A stretch of DNA of 64,000 bases from Hetaerina americana (GCA_022747635.1 JAKTNV010000009.1:26917122-26981121), one strand, 5' to 3'; numbered from the stretch's first letter, positions 12,101 through 24,014 are shown. The notes: generated by a model not told the origin, from the sequence alone. Numbers and translations: made by a program.

Positions 12101-13973
12101 GGCACATCTTTCTCACCCCGAGTGATTCCTGTGGGCGCATTCTTCGACGGTAGAACATTAATGCAGTCTAGCTGTGCATAAAATATCGCCCGGGCTTTGA
12201 ACACGGTGACCCGTCGATCGGGAGCCGGTCGGAATGGAACTTCCCGGCGTGCTGCGGAGGTGTGGGAGAGATGCACACGAGAGTGGGGGATCGTGAGAAG
12301 GGACGCTTTAAAAGTTTGAGGGCCTTTGGAGGAGAGGGGGGTGGAGGATGTGGACAGGGTAGGGCTCTCTTGTACACGTAAGGGATATGCAGAGGTGGCA
12401 GGGAATTGGGATATAAAGTGTCAGGTTCGGTTTGGTTGAGAAGTGTGAAGAGCCTTACACGTGACACCCCGTTGTCATGGTGAGGTTTAGTGTGTCCCCC
12501 CCTCCACCCTTTACCTCCCTCGCATCCCCGTCTCCCACCGTGTGCCCTCCCCGGCGCGGCGCTCCCAAGTGGCCCTTCGCAGCCCTTCATGCAAAGCGTC
12601 CAATTATGGCCCACTGCCACGCCGAAGGAACCCGCCTCCACCCTCCCGCATTCCCCTCCTTCCCTCTCGCTCCCCCTCCCCTCAAGCATCGCACTCCCCA
12701 AATCAAATCCCACCCTCTTTTCCTTCCCGTCATCCCCTTCTCAGTCAACCTGCAGCGGCTCTCCTCTTCGTATTTCGCAAGCGAGCGGAGGGAAGGGGTG
12801 AGGGGATAGGTAAGTGGGTGGGGAATGGTGGTGTTGTTGGAGGGAGTTGGGGGTGGTGGAGGCGGAGGTGGTTATGGTTTTGCAGTAGTTAGTCGGTGGT
12901 GTGTCTGGATATAGGGAATACTTGACCCAGCAATCTGGGGGAATCCACTTGCCCCCGTCACGTGCACGGAGCGTCAACTTAAACCTCGGGCCACTTGAAG
13001 GACGGAGAGGAAGTGCTGCTCCTCTTTGCCGTCCTCTCACTCGATCAAAAGACGATGGGTCGACTCGAGCGCCTCCTCGCTTCTACGAGGGTTTTCGAGG
13101 ACTGACAAATTTGTACTTTTCTTTAGGAGGTGTCGGCGATTTTATCCGGACTCGTGTTTTAATTTATTAAGTTTATTATTGTTTCTCTCTAAATACGCTC
13201 TGTATATCACCAAAAAGATTTTGTTTGTGCATACTTTCTGCACGGTTCACTCACAGCTTGCGTTCGCAAAACAAATTTCTCCCTTCCCCGATCCGCTTAC
13301 TAACTTACGCTCCGAGCGAGAGAATTTTTCCATTTCACCTCTGATTGACTCGGGGTTTTGCTGGTATTGTGATTCGAAAATGTTTCAGATGCTGGTGACT
13401 GAATGGAATTGGAAAGTATCTTTTCTTTGCAACTTGTAGTTGATTGCGTGAATATTCATGCTGAAATTTTCATAAAGATAGCGAGCAGCTAGTTGGCAAA
13501 TTAATTTATTGTTTTCGTCGAAGGAATTAGATTTTCCTTAAGGTAGTCTGAATTAGAAATGGTTGCATCACTTCATTTTTAATGCCTTTTTTCAATTCCC
13601 CTTGCGGTGGATGCCAAATTATCACATGGCTAAATGTAGTGTTGAACTACTATAAATAGTATGGAATGCTAGCATTATAAATAGTGTCATCGAATGCAAC
13701 GTTTTAAGGAGTATTTTTGGAATCAATCTGAAGTCTTTCACGTCATTGAATGAAAACTTTACTTCCTGTTGTTATGACTCATTTACTTTATTCATGAAAG
13801 CGATCATGGAATACGAATATTGCTATTTGTATTTCTGAAGATGTGGTATTTAGCCTGCTCCCTTTGCGGGCGAAGTGATGATAGATGTGAACGTTCTCGG
13901 GGATTGAAATTTTAACGGAAATGTCAATGAACTTGGAGTGTACTTGATCATTTATTTCCCGTTTTCCTTACAG
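12101..13973. other. Low-complexity islet, then AT-rich DNA leading to a 3' splice site
   Basis: The islet at 12101-13095 includes a purine patch (12240-12400) and the pyrimidine/purine pair at 12480-12895. From 13100 the DNA is AT-rich. A TATAAATAGT word occurs at 13651-13660 and again at 13676-13685. The stretch ends in the branch-point-like and polypyrimidine signals described for the candidate recursive exon. Confidence 0.55.
12480..12895. repeat. Pyrimidine block followed by purine block
   Basis: About 12480-12760 is C/T-rich on the + strand and 12780-12895 is G/A-rich with many GGTGG and GGGTGGGG words. The 103-181 codon frames that cross it on both strands are explained by lack of stop codons in such DNA. 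Confidence 0.6.
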
Positions 13974-13979
13974 GTAAGT
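13941..13979 (+). promoter_or_regulatory. Candidate recursive (ratchet) splice site
   Basis: Seen: a branch-point-like CTTGATC with its A at 13947, a 20-base tract at 13951-13970 with 17 pyrimidines, then CAG at 13971-13973 directly joined to GTAAGT at 13974-13979. Known: recursive splice sites described in long insect and vertebrate introns are a 3' splice site abutting a consensus 5' splice site, CAG|GTAAGT. Inference: splicing to 13973 would regenerate a 5' splice site at once, allowing the intron to be removed in steps. The match is exact over CAG|GTAAGT. A chance match or an ordinary exon that happens to start with GTAAGT remains possible. Confidence 0.5.
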
Positions 13980-14081
13980 GGTGCCCAACGAGACGAGAGT
14001 GGTCGACGGGGGACGCGAGGACGCCGGGGGCCGAAGCCCGAAGGGGAGTCCTCTACTCATCAGTCTTCCTAGGAAGCCCTG
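13974..14081 (+). other. Candidate RS-exon (108 bases), spliced cassette or poison exon
   Basis: It is bounded upstream by CAG at 13971-13973 and downstream by CTG|GTAAGTAC with the GT at 14082-14083. The segment is clearly GC-rich against AT-rich flanks on both sides, as expected of an exon. Length 108 is divisible by three. Phase 0 meets TAG at 14070-14072; the next phase meets TAA at 13975-13977; the third phase is open throughout (starting KWCPTRREW, ending VFLGSP). Stops in two of three phases fit a poison or skipped RS-exon. A shifted acceptor (AG at 13977-13978, exon from 13979) would remove the GTAAGT and the TAA and open a frame starting VVPNETRVVDGG and ending SLPRKP. I do not recognise either peptide. 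Confidence 0.4.
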
Positions 14082-14087
14082 GTAAGT

Positions 14088-16020
14088 ACAACATACCTTC
14101 CATCCCTCCATAATCATTAACTAGACATATTGTCTTAACTGCATAAATGGCATTTGTCTATGTTTTGGCACAAACAATTTAAACCATTCCTCCGTGAAAT
14201 TGTCTGAGACCACATGCATCTCTTACTTCCCTAATTCCGTATGTTGCACCTGAAGACGTGCATGGATTAAGTCCATAATAACCTATTGATGCCAATGTTC
14301 TCCGCGTGTGTTGGTGCTAAATTTGAGCACCACTGACTGACTCATCAAATTTAGAGTTTGAGGTTTCTGTGACATCGATATAATAGTTTGAGAATTTTTA
14401 ATTGTGACGTAGAAATGTGCTGCATCCTTTGTTCTGGAGAGGTTTCATGATGATCCATGTATTTATTTAATTTGGTCAATTTTTTCTTATTATTTTGCCT
14501 CATTTACTGAAGTAGAAGCGTACGTACCTTATTACACGAAAAACCCATTACATTGCGGTCGGTTTTTTTATTTTTCTAATGTCAGATGAAAATGCCTTTT
14601 GGTGATTAACATACTCTCCAACTAATAAAAAATTTCACCTGTATCTATCACAATGATGTAGTGATTGAGCGAATAGTTTTAAGGATACTGTAGGATGATA
14701 ACACAACGTATTCCTTCTTATTGTGAGATTATCATTATGTCGCGTGAGGTGTTATGGCTGGTATTCTATATCACCCCTTTGCCACACGTCCTAACGATGG
14801 CTTGCCGGTTTGAAGTAGGTGTAGATTTGCATATTCTTCATGACTTAGTGTTCGGTATCCTTAGGTTATCAGTATGTAATAGATTCTTATTATTATTTTC
14901 CTGTTATGATTATTTTCTAAGCAAGGAAATTTGATACTTACTTTTATTCCTTCCGTCACTTCCATGTATAATTTCGTCAGAAAATGAAGGCATATTCAAG
15001 CCATGCTGCTGATAAAAAGCTGACGAACGATATTGGACGGTAGCGTACCAAACTGACGGCATCGTGGTATTTCTAATACAGGATCTATTTTGACTTTCCT
15101 CGGTGGAGAATCAAATAAATTTTACCAAAATGTCTCGGAAAGTCTTTTGTGATCCAAAGAGCCATCTCGCTAGTCCCGACGATTTGCAAGGATTCGCCCC
15201 CTCCCTTCCCCTAATTTTATGTCCGCTCCTCTGATGTGTGCGATGCCCGAGACGTGACGTGCCATTAAACGCCGCTCTGCTCAAGCGTGATCGTCGTGAG
15301 GTCACGTCAGCCCCTCGTTCACCCCTTCATCTCATGGCACGGCGGCAATCCCTCCCTCAAATTGCGTTCGGGGACGAGGAACGCGGAGCGAGAAATAAAT
15401 ACGCGGTTTGGCAATCGTGCTGATCTATGTCTTTTGCGATCACGTTGGGCTCTGTGAGAGGATAAATGCATTTCCTTGAACTGGAAGGGTCAAATTGAGC
15501 ATTTACAAGCAGTCGTAGCAGTTGAGATATTAAATTTTCTTTCTATGAAGCAGGGCTACCTTATAAATTGTGCGATAATTTTTCCTCTGCCCTCAATCAA
15601 CAAGAAGATGAAAACCTGATTAAAATTCAAGTTTGCCCTAATTAATTTGAAAACTACTCTTTTGGTTATTGGAGGCTCATATTTCTGGGTTAACTTTAAT
15701 TCTATGGATAACTGACGTATATAAGTTTAAATCTCCTGTGAACGTTATTTTTTGTCCAAAAACAAACCCGTAGACGTATCAGACAGGTTATTGAAAATCA
15801 GTAATGCGGTAAAATTTTGTTTTCATATGTTTCCCGATTGCAACTTAACCCCGGCAATCAGGTACCGTTTTGCATTTTTAAGAACCGAAATTTTGATACC
15901 CGATCCTTCTCGCTTTAAGGTTTCATTCGACTTCAATCGCAACCTCGTGTAGGTCTTATTTGTTTCTTTCAAACTCAAAGCCGGACGACATAGAGAAACA
16001 TGAAGTCGCTAATTCCGGGA
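14088..16020. other. AT-rich, probably intronic
   Basis: Nothing gene-like is recognised. A short GC-richer patch at 15200-15420 has a TGACGT-type word near 15256 and a CACGTCA-type word near 15303 in opposite orientation. These could be CRE-like sites or chance. The remaining sequence is AT-rich with short T and A runs. Confidence 0.55.
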
Positions 16021-18640
16021 CTCAAATTTGATGCACGCGTCTCTCTCCGGCGCGAGTCGAAAAAGAAGAGCTCGCTTGAGAAGCAAGTCCTTTTACCCCC
16101 GCAGCGGCTTGACGATTGGAGAAAATATAGGCATTTGCGAATCTATATAACCACTTAAGCACATGCAAGTCTCGCATTGCCGTTTGCATTATGTAACCTC
16201 GGGGCATTTTCGTTACCCCGGGCAACTATTTCCCAACGATTCAGCCGTTTTCTCCGTGCCTCGGACGAACTGTCTCTAACCTCCCCGCCCACCCTCCCTC
16301 GTCCAACCCTCACGTGCTCTCCCCTCTCCCTCACCACCCACCCCTTCCCGCCCCCCCCCAATTCCGCTCCCTCCCGACTCAGCGCTACTTTGCGCTGGCG
16401 CACAGCTTCCAGGGGATCCGCTGTATATCCCTGCTCTTCCAACCGTCTCCCACCTCCCCCCTCCCTCTTTCTCGGTCTTCCTATCCCTCCCTCGTTCCTT
16501 CATCCTCCGACCCGCTCCTCCTCTTCCTTCGCCAGTATTGATGTCAGGACCCTGCCTGCCGCCATGCCTCTCTCTCTTGCTGTGAGGGGCACAGGAGGAG
16601 GCAGTGGGACTGGGTTGGTTGAGGGGACGGTTTGGGGGGAGGGGCGTGGGAGGAGGGGGGACGGATGGTGGAGCCTTTGCGGAGGGAAAAGGGGTTAGGG
16701 TGGGCGGGGTAGGCGGGAGGCTTTTGGCTGCCCTAGGAATGGGCTCGCCGGGAGGAAAGTCCCCCCCCCGCTCTCAAAAGAGAAATCCCTGGAAAAAATG
16801 GCCAAGACGACATTAAATAGAGATCAAGTTGGACCAATCGATGCCAGTCCTGCTCCGAAGATACGATTTTCCGAGTTACTATCGAGCAATTATTTCACAG
16901 TTTTGATGCTGTGTGAAAATCAGTTCATAATTAAATGTTTTGTGCTTGGAACCTCGAGCAATGATCCAGGTCAAGACGTCGAAGAGGGTGGTAGATGTGG
17001 CTAGGGCAGGTTTTCGAATTACTTGTCCTGTATTAAAGGGATTACCCTCTGTGGTGTGGTATGAGAACTTGGTTCGATCTAACAAAATTGTTAAAATATA
17101 ATACTTCTTATTCCAGTACAAATATATGCTATGAACGGGCGAGTTCATTTTCTTGTGGCATAATTTCTCCCGTATTTACTATTTCCCTTCAAATAATTCT
17201 GCAGCTACAACTACATAATATCCTGCAAGCCGACGTAGGGGCGTGTGGCGGGGGAGGGGGGGCCGTCATCAGCCATGCATGTACTATCACAATAATTACA
17301 CGTCGACCCAAATATCAGTTCGATCATGCAATCGTACAAAGTCAATCATGCGAAAGAAGGAACTCACATGCAAGAATATTCAATAAAAGGACAAATAATT
17401 CTGTAAAAGAATGCTATGGAGAGCGTAATAATGACTAATTCAGTTTAGAGAATGACTTAGCCATCTTAAAGGTTGCTGTCACGCTGTTTAGGATTGTAAT
17501 TTGTCAGAAAAATTGTCACTTACTTCATAGGTGTTAAATTCGCCATTCATCATGAGTTGCGGTTTTTTGGTATGTGGTCTTAGGTTATATTCGATGGCTT
17601 GCTTTTTCCGTTACGTGGCGATATTTGTATCACTGTTGTCGAGAACGTGAGATACCCACATAAAATGTATAAGGTGAGGAATGCGTCTTCTATGCATCAG
17701 ATACCCCATCACAGCTGGAAGAACATTTATTTTGCCGTAAATGTTATTAAAATTCTTACTGAGTACGTGTCAAGTTTGTGCTGGATCCTCAGCAATGGCA
17801 ATGTAAATAAAACAATTTCCCGGGACTATCGACTCTCCGCTTATAAGAATAATCATTGGTTTACTGCAAGTTGTAATGACGCACGTCGACAAACACATAA
17901 ACATGGTGCAGACAATAATTCGTCCTGAATTTTGATCCATGTTTATCGGAAGCTTATTTCGCTTTCGTATTTACTGTCGGTCGCTGCCTAACCGGATAAA
18001 GATATTCATTTCCTCATCGGTAACCTCTGGCTTTATCACATTCCGTCGATCGTTTCACTTAATCTCCCGTAGGTCTTCCCCTTGAGGTACTCCTGCCAAT
18101 TATGTATTTTTTCTAATCAAATAACACCATCTTCAACAATGATGTCTTCAGTATCATTACATCTTCACGTAACCTTCAAAAAATAAATTTGTTTGGCCAG
18201 GCAAAATGTTAACACACGTTTTTGTTTCGCCGATTTTCCATCATTTTCAATTATATTTAGTTTGGTACATGACACCCGTAAGATATGTTCATAATCCATG
18301 TGACGTTTTATGTGTCATATGGTAAAAGATTCCCATCACTGCAGCTATAGTCAATATCTGCGTTTGTTTCCGTTTTTGTTTTGAGCGTTTCTTAAGTAGT
18401 TTTATCTCGTCGTAGCCTTAACTTCTTTCGCCAAACGACTGCTATCAGAGTCGGAGCTCTTCATGTAAGATTGGTGGAGAGTAAAGGAACCCATCCAAAT
18501 TAATGAATGGCGGGAAAAACTCACGTCATTAATGTTAAAAAAAATCTACGACTTAAAAAAAAAGTTCCGAGGACTTTGTAAACAGAGAGGAAAGACTCTT
18601 GTTTCTAAATGTTATGGTCACAAAAGATGAGGTGACGTGA
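16021..18640. other. Low-complexity islet followed by AT-rich DNA
   Basis: 16021-16800 is a GC-rich islet dominated by the pyrimidine/purine pair listed separately. 16800-18640 is AT-rich. A 125-codon frame at 17061-17438 and a 109-codon frame at 17599-17928 have no recognisable domain and no codon-like composition that I can see. Confidence 0.55.
16270..16760. repeat. Pyrimidine block followed by purine block with a G4 motif
   Basis: 16270-16545 is C/T-rich on the + strand and 16580-16760 is G/A-rich. The G-rich part at 16634-16660 has four G tracts (6, 4, 3 and 6 Gs) separated by loops of 1, 3 and 4 bases, a standard G-quadruplex motif. A 173-codon + frame that crosses both halves shows only Pro/Ser and Gly/Arg low complexity. 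Confidence 0.6.
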
Positions 18641-21370
18641 GTTGTCTTGAGACACGGCAAGGAGAGTTTCTTCGCATTCCTCGTCTGTATTTCGGGTAGC
18701 GCCGTTTTTAGGGTCCAATTAAAGAGCACTAATCGGGGATTGCCTGCATCCCCTTCCGCTCCTCTACCCTCTCTCCCTCTCTATCACCCACGCACACACA
18801 CGTTTCTCCTCTCCCTCCCCCCGTCCTCACCGCCCCTCCACCCGTTGCCATGACGACTGCCACGGCGTCCGTATCCAGGCGACGCCGGCGCCACTGGGGG
18901 CGCGTTCTGCGCTGGCGCGTAAACTCTCCCTCCCCGGTCCGCCCTCCTGCTCCGTCGTCCCTTTCCCCGCTCCGCGCACCCTCCCCCACTCCCGTGCGCT
19001 GCCCACTCTCTTGCCCTGCGCACACCTTTTGCACCATTCGTCGCCCTGCCTCTGAAGCAATCCAATCAATCGTCTGGCTAACAACAGATGGCGTTGGTTT
19101 GCGTCGGGTAGAAATTTTTCCTCTTTCTGGGGGGGGGGGGAAAGAGTACTGGAAAGGTTTTTCTCGCTCGCTCTCCCTGCGCGCGGAGTGTGTGTTTGTG
19201 TGTGTGTGTGGGTGGTCGCGGCTGAGTAGGAAGGGGAGGAGGGGGACTGTAACGACAATTGAAGATCGTTAACGTTTTCGTGTGCGCATTGGATGGCGGT
19301 GGTGTGAGGTGGTCGGGCAGAGGGTTGGGAAAGAGAGAGAGATGGAGAAAGAGAAAGAGAGAGATAGAAACGCCAAAGAGTGAAGTGAGGGAAATGGCCG
19401 AGCGTTGTAAAGCGCGAGGAATGGCTCGGTTCATTCTTATTAGTTCGGAATTGAGGTAGTATTATTGATACGGTCGCGTTTTATTAATTTTTTACCCTTT
19501 TTAAACTTTAAAGGAAGGCGTATATTGTGCAGCATGCCCCTGGTGCGCTTCCATCGAACGTAGTGATGCAGAAGTAGAACGTGGATGATGAGATTTTTTA
19601 ATTCGGTCCCCTCGATGCACACTTTTCGCTTTGCATACTTTTTCGTTTTTTTTGGAGAGAAAATATTTCGCGGGTGAAGTACGATGATGGGATATTTGAT
19701 GTACATGTAATAGCAAAAATAGTTTATCGTTAACTTTATAATTTGTTAATACCATTAGCTAATAGTTATGTAATATTGGGTTTTTACAGTATTTTGAGTG
19801 CTGTATTGAGGATCATGATCTCAGGAAGAATGCCGAATCAATGCTTCATTGCAAAAATGCATTTTTGACAGTTTAATTCCTGCTAATATGATTATGAAAC
19901 TGAAAATGTCATTCAGAAATACGATTATCGGAATGTACGCTGGTTCATAATTGAGTCACGATAAAAAAAATTGACCTAATTCAAAAGTTTGGTATAATAC
20001 TTTTGCACTGGTTGAATTCATCGTCTAGCTGATATTATTGTTTTGAACAATATGAAGTTTGGTGTACGTGCCTTTTTTGATATTATGGACTTTTTCGTGC
20101 TTCTGTGGAGTGCGTGATGACGCACGGACTCACTCGACGATAGCGTTCCTTGTGATAGTAAACGGCTCGCCTATCTTTATCCCTGTCATAATTTCGCGGC
20201 TGATTTGCCGGGGTAAAAAACGCACCGAAAACCGGAAAATCCCATCCTCTTGTTTGGACGGGTTGCACTCGTCTCCGATGGGTTCCGTCAGAATGCTGAA
20301 CTAAAAATTTCATCCTCGTCATGGAAAACCGATCAAATGATGTGTAAATTAAGAATCTCCGTTGCCCTCCCTCTTTCCGGTCCGCGGGAAGAACGGTTCA
20401 TGAGAGCATTTGGCAGTGGGAGAGGAGAAGCGGGAAGGAGGAGACGAAAAATAAAGATGAAATAGGAGAGAGAGAGAGAAGGAAGGGGGGTGGGGTGGGG
20501 AGCATGAAAGAGAGTGCATGAAAGCAGAGTGAGGAATATTTATGGCGGACGGATCGTGATGGCCGCGTCTCCTCCCATTTTGATGGTTTATTATCCGAAA
20601 TATCTCCCGACTCCATATCCCCCCTCCACGCCCTCTTCCTCACTCCACCGCCGCACCATACCTCACCACCTCTCTCGCTCCCTACCCACCCACCACCCAT
20701 CCTCCTCCTCCCTGCGGGGTTTCCCTCCCTCCCCGCTCTTTCTCTCTTTCAAAAAATCCGCCATACCTTTTTCCTTGCCTCCCTTCGCCCCTCTTTGCCT
20801 CCGCACCCGCCACCCCCCAAACCCAACCTCCTCCTCCCCGCGTACAGCTCGCTTCCCAAACGAACGCATTTAACCGAAATGACCGTAAAAAGGTGCGTAT
20901 TTCGAGAGTTCGAAACCAGTCCACGTACTCTCTAATGGTTTTTCCGCCTCCCCCTCCCTCCTCGTCTCCCTTTCCCCTGATGGCATGCAAAGCGAGGCGA
21001 GCCGGGAAGGAAAAAAATGAAAAGCGATCCGCGAAACATGAACAGCAAACAGGGATGGGGCGCAAAACCAGGGGGAGAGAGGATAGATAAATTCGAGTGT
21101 GGGGGAGTTGAGGGGTGGTGGGGGGCAGGGTGCGTGGGCGTGGGGGCCGGCGTGACTGGTGATGCCTAATTAGTGGATAAAATGTTTCAAAGGGAATTGA
21201 TCCGCAGTAATGGAGCGCGATTTCGTATTACTCGGGGCCGGGCGAGTGGAAGTCCCGTCGCCGGTGAGATTCGATTTCCCTCGCGGAATTTAATGACGTT
21301 TTTATGCACTCCCTTTCCGACGTGCACAAAAATGCGCGGGAATGGTGAACAATGGGGTATCAAAGCAAGA
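18641..21370. other. Two low-complexity islets separated by AT-rich DNA
   Basis: First islet 18641-19440: pyrimidine-rich 18740-19060, a G12 run at 19129-19140, short GT repeats near 19190-19210 and GA-rich DNA at 19327-19370. 19440-20340 is AT-rich with nothing recognised. Second islet 20340-21370: GA repeats at 20468-20481, pyrimidine-rich 20570-20870, then G-rich DNA near 21100-21150. Confidence 0.55.
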
Positions 21371-23809
21371 TGCGTTTGATCAGGGCGCGTAATTAATGCT
21401 TTGTGGAATTGAGAGGCCCTTAAAGCTAATGTTGTTAATGTGTCGCGGAGTCTTCACCCACGTATGTTTCTGGGCAATTATATTGTGGGCTATTGAAAAC
21501 GAGTGAACTCGTAAGCAGGTAAAAAAAAGAGGCTGCAATCGTCACTGATGATAATGTGGCGAAGTTAGGTTTTTTTAGCGTAGCAAAGACCGAGGCAGGA
21601 ACGTTGCTTAACATGTCCACTTTTGAATTTGAATCTGTAGTAAATACTAGAAAAATTATTGATATTTGAATGAATAACAATTAATTACTCCTTGTATCTC
21701 CTCATTCCCGTCGCCGTGGTCCATTACAATAATTGAGGTATAGATATTTATACTCTGCGGTGGTATAATAAAATTGTAATTTTCTAAAGCTATTGCAATT
21801 TAATGCTGCACTTTGGGGTTCTAAATTTTGACTTCTTAGGTTGGTATATACCCGTAAATAGTAGCTTTAAGTACTAATGAACCGTGCGAAGCTTTTCATT
21901 TTCAATTTCTAGCTCTCTTCTATTCACACCTCCTAAGATATCGAACCTGTTAGGACTAGTAGCTTGGCTTAGTTTTATTAATGACGAAGCAATTGGATTG
22001 TTTAGTTACGTGTTCCATTACGGCATGCTCTCGGGAGCTCTGTACATGTTTCGCAGCAAAGATAGCTACGTTTCTACAAATAATTGGCTCTGTTCACTCG
22101 TGAACTGTAACCCACCGTTTCCATCAAATGGCTTTGCACAATGCCGCACTCGCGTTTACTCCTCCAAGCGAGAGCTTAGTGTTCTCTCTCTCTACCCTCT
22201 GTTCGACTTCTCTTACAACCCTCTGCCTTCTATGTTATTTTTTTACCCTTTACGATGTTTTTGTATTCAACTTGTGAATTAAGTATACAACTTCTGGAAG
22301 AGTAATTTTATAGCTTAGGAAATTGGGGTTCCTTTGTCGGAGTACAGCCAACTTTACGGCTGTTGTGAACTAACGTCGACGTTCGGAAAAATGCTTTCCA
22401 AAAATGAAATTCCTTCTAATGAGGACCGAAGATCGGAAAGAGTGAACGGAAGTGGGATATAAAAATATGAGGCACAAATGTCATTGCTTGATTCGGGGGC
22501 AGAGATATTAGGATGTATTTAGGTTTTGCTCAATTCATTTCATCGTCACAGTCCTTCGCCATTTTCTGACGGTGCCCTCCATTGTTCGTTCCCTTAACCA
22601 TTTCGCTCCTCGCCGTCTTCTCACCTCAGCACATCTCTTTTTCCACAACTCCCCCTCCTGAGAAGACGAGAGCCTTTCTCAACTTCTCTTTATTATACTC
22701 TAGAACCTCCCCGCGCGCTTCCCTACCTTCTCTCACGTTTCTCATTCCGCGCTATCGTTCTTCCATTGTTTTTGGCATCCATCTCATGCCTCTCTCATTT
22801 TCACCCTTCCCTTCCAAGCTTCCCTCCTCCGGCCTAACTCCCTCCTCCTCCCTTTCCTTAAAGGACGCCCACCAAATTGGCGGGTTGTCCTTTTCCCACG
22901 AAAGAAGATAGCAGGTTCCGATGGGAGGGAGGTGAAAAAGGGGGGGGAAGAAGTGGGAGGGAACGCAAAAAGGGAAGGGGGAAGATGGTGAGGAACCCAT
23001 GTGCCGCCTCCTCCTCCTCTACCTTTTGCAACCCTTATCCCTTACTTCCCCCCCGCTCCCGGCCTCGTCTTCCCCCTCTGGACTTCCTTTCTCCCCTTTC
23101 CCCTCTGTTCTACTCCCCAACCTTGTGTCCCTCTTCTCTCCCCCACAGTTTTTTCCTCCTCTCCCTTAACCTCTCTTCTTCCTCCCTCTCCCTCCTCCAC
23201 ACACACACATCTCTCTCCGGTGATTGGTCCATCCATCACCTCCCACGCACCTCGTTCCCTAATTGGCTCCCTCTTCCGATCGCAACCCCGCACGATTTCC
23301 CCCACCCGCGCCCTTCCACCCGTACGCCGACCCCTCCACCCTCCTCCGGCACTCCCATACTCCCTTCCCCCCCGTCTCATAGACCCTTCCTTCTACGGCC
23401 ATATTACCCTCTCGTAGGTCGGGGATCTTACAATATTATCTCCGCGCCCTCCTCTTCGCTATGTGGCAGGGGGTGGGGGAAATTACCCAGCATCAGTCAC
23501 TCCAAAAGCAAGGTTTTCGTGATATGCCGCGGACTTATTGCAAGAGCCATCGACCAGGAAGCATACAACAAGCTCTCCATTCTCCTCTTCCCCTTTTCAG
23601 TTCCTTGTTAAAGGTAAACGCGCTCGGACGGCCGTTCTTGGATGCAGACCGCACTCGTTCTTTTGTGGTGCGGAGGAAAATCCCGATACGACCGTTGCTA
23701 ATCAGTCATCGAAGACTGTCAGTGGAGGTAGACATAATGGACGGAAAGTCGGAATCTGAGAGAAGAGTTACGGCTTGAACTTTCTATCAAGGTCATTTCC
23801 TTTTTAATA
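21371..23809. other. AT-rich DNA then a long pyrimidine/purine islet
   Basis: 21371-22560 is AT-rich. It holds a small hairpin near 22345-22365 (ACAGCC ... GGCTGT), and a 132-codon frame at 21884-22282 is unrecognised. 22560-23480 is the islet with the longest frame of the window (244 codons, 22877-23611), which is Pro/Ser-rich only because of composition. 23480-23809 is mixed sequence without a recognised feature. Confidence 0.55.
22565..23420. repeat. Pyrimidine / purine / pyrimidine low-complexity block
   Basis: The + strand is C/T-rich at 22565-22880, switches to G/A-rich at 22915-22995, and returns to C/T-rich DNA to about 23420. This explains the 138 and 244 codon + frames and a 112-codon minus frame. 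Confidence 0.65.
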
Positions 23810-24014
23810 CTATTTCGATATTTTCCAAGATTATTCGGGTCTCCCACCGGGTCCACGTTCGTAGGTTTGCCGACGTTTTGATGCCCTGAAGACGATGGAC
23901 GACTCGGCCATCGAAACGTCGGCAAACCTACGAACGTGGACCCGGTGGGAGACCCGAATAATCTTGGAAAACATTATTCGCCGGGAAAGTACCAGATCAT
24001 TCTATTTCGATATT
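23810..24014 (+). mobile_element. Short foldback retroelement insertion, Penelope-like terminal repeat candidate
   Basis: Seen: a 63-bp inverted repeat (23821-23883 against 23909-23971) with a single mismatch (T at 23879 opposite G at 23913, a G-U wobble in RNA) around a 25-base loop. A 13-bp direct repeat CTATTTCGATATT occurs at 23810-23822 and 24002-24014, exactly flanking the unit, as a target-site duplication would. After the right arm a 30-base tail (23972-24001) completes the element. The loop and right arm contain CTGAAGA at 23886-23892 and GAAACGTC at 23913-23920. Known: Penelope-like elements often start with an inverted, truncated copy of their terminal repeat and carry hammerhead motifs there. 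Inference: this is a non-autonomous or 5'-truncated copy of about 179 bp. No reverse transcriptase is present. The near-identical arms suggest recent insertion or a single-event foldback. Confidence 0.6.
23886..23920 (+). ncRNA. Hammerhead-ribozyme-like core (candidate)
   Basis: The order CTGAAGA, stem (GATGG 23894-23898 with CCATC 23908-23912), GAAA (23913-23916), then CGTC mirrors the hammerhead core CUGANGA - stem II - GAAA - stem III - UH. Two deviations matter. An extra C lies between CTGAAGA and the stem, and stem III would be only the self-complementary ACGT without a loop, so activity would need a dimer or may be lost. The long inverted repeat also competes with this fold. I rate the match as suggestive, not proven. 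Confidence 0.3.

Noticed and set aside
12168..12713. 181-codon minus-strand frame
   Set aside because: It spans a pyrimidine/purine switch, changes from Gly/Arg-rich to Pro-rich exactly there, and has no domain.
12799..12808. ATAG|GTAAGTGGG, another possible recursive splice site
   Set aside because: The preceding bases are purine-rich, so there is no polypyrimidine tract.
22877..23611. 244-codon + strand frame, the longest in the window
   Set aside because: It is Pro/Ser/Leu-rich, lies in a C/T block where all stop codons are depleted, overlaps other open frames, and has no recognisable domain.
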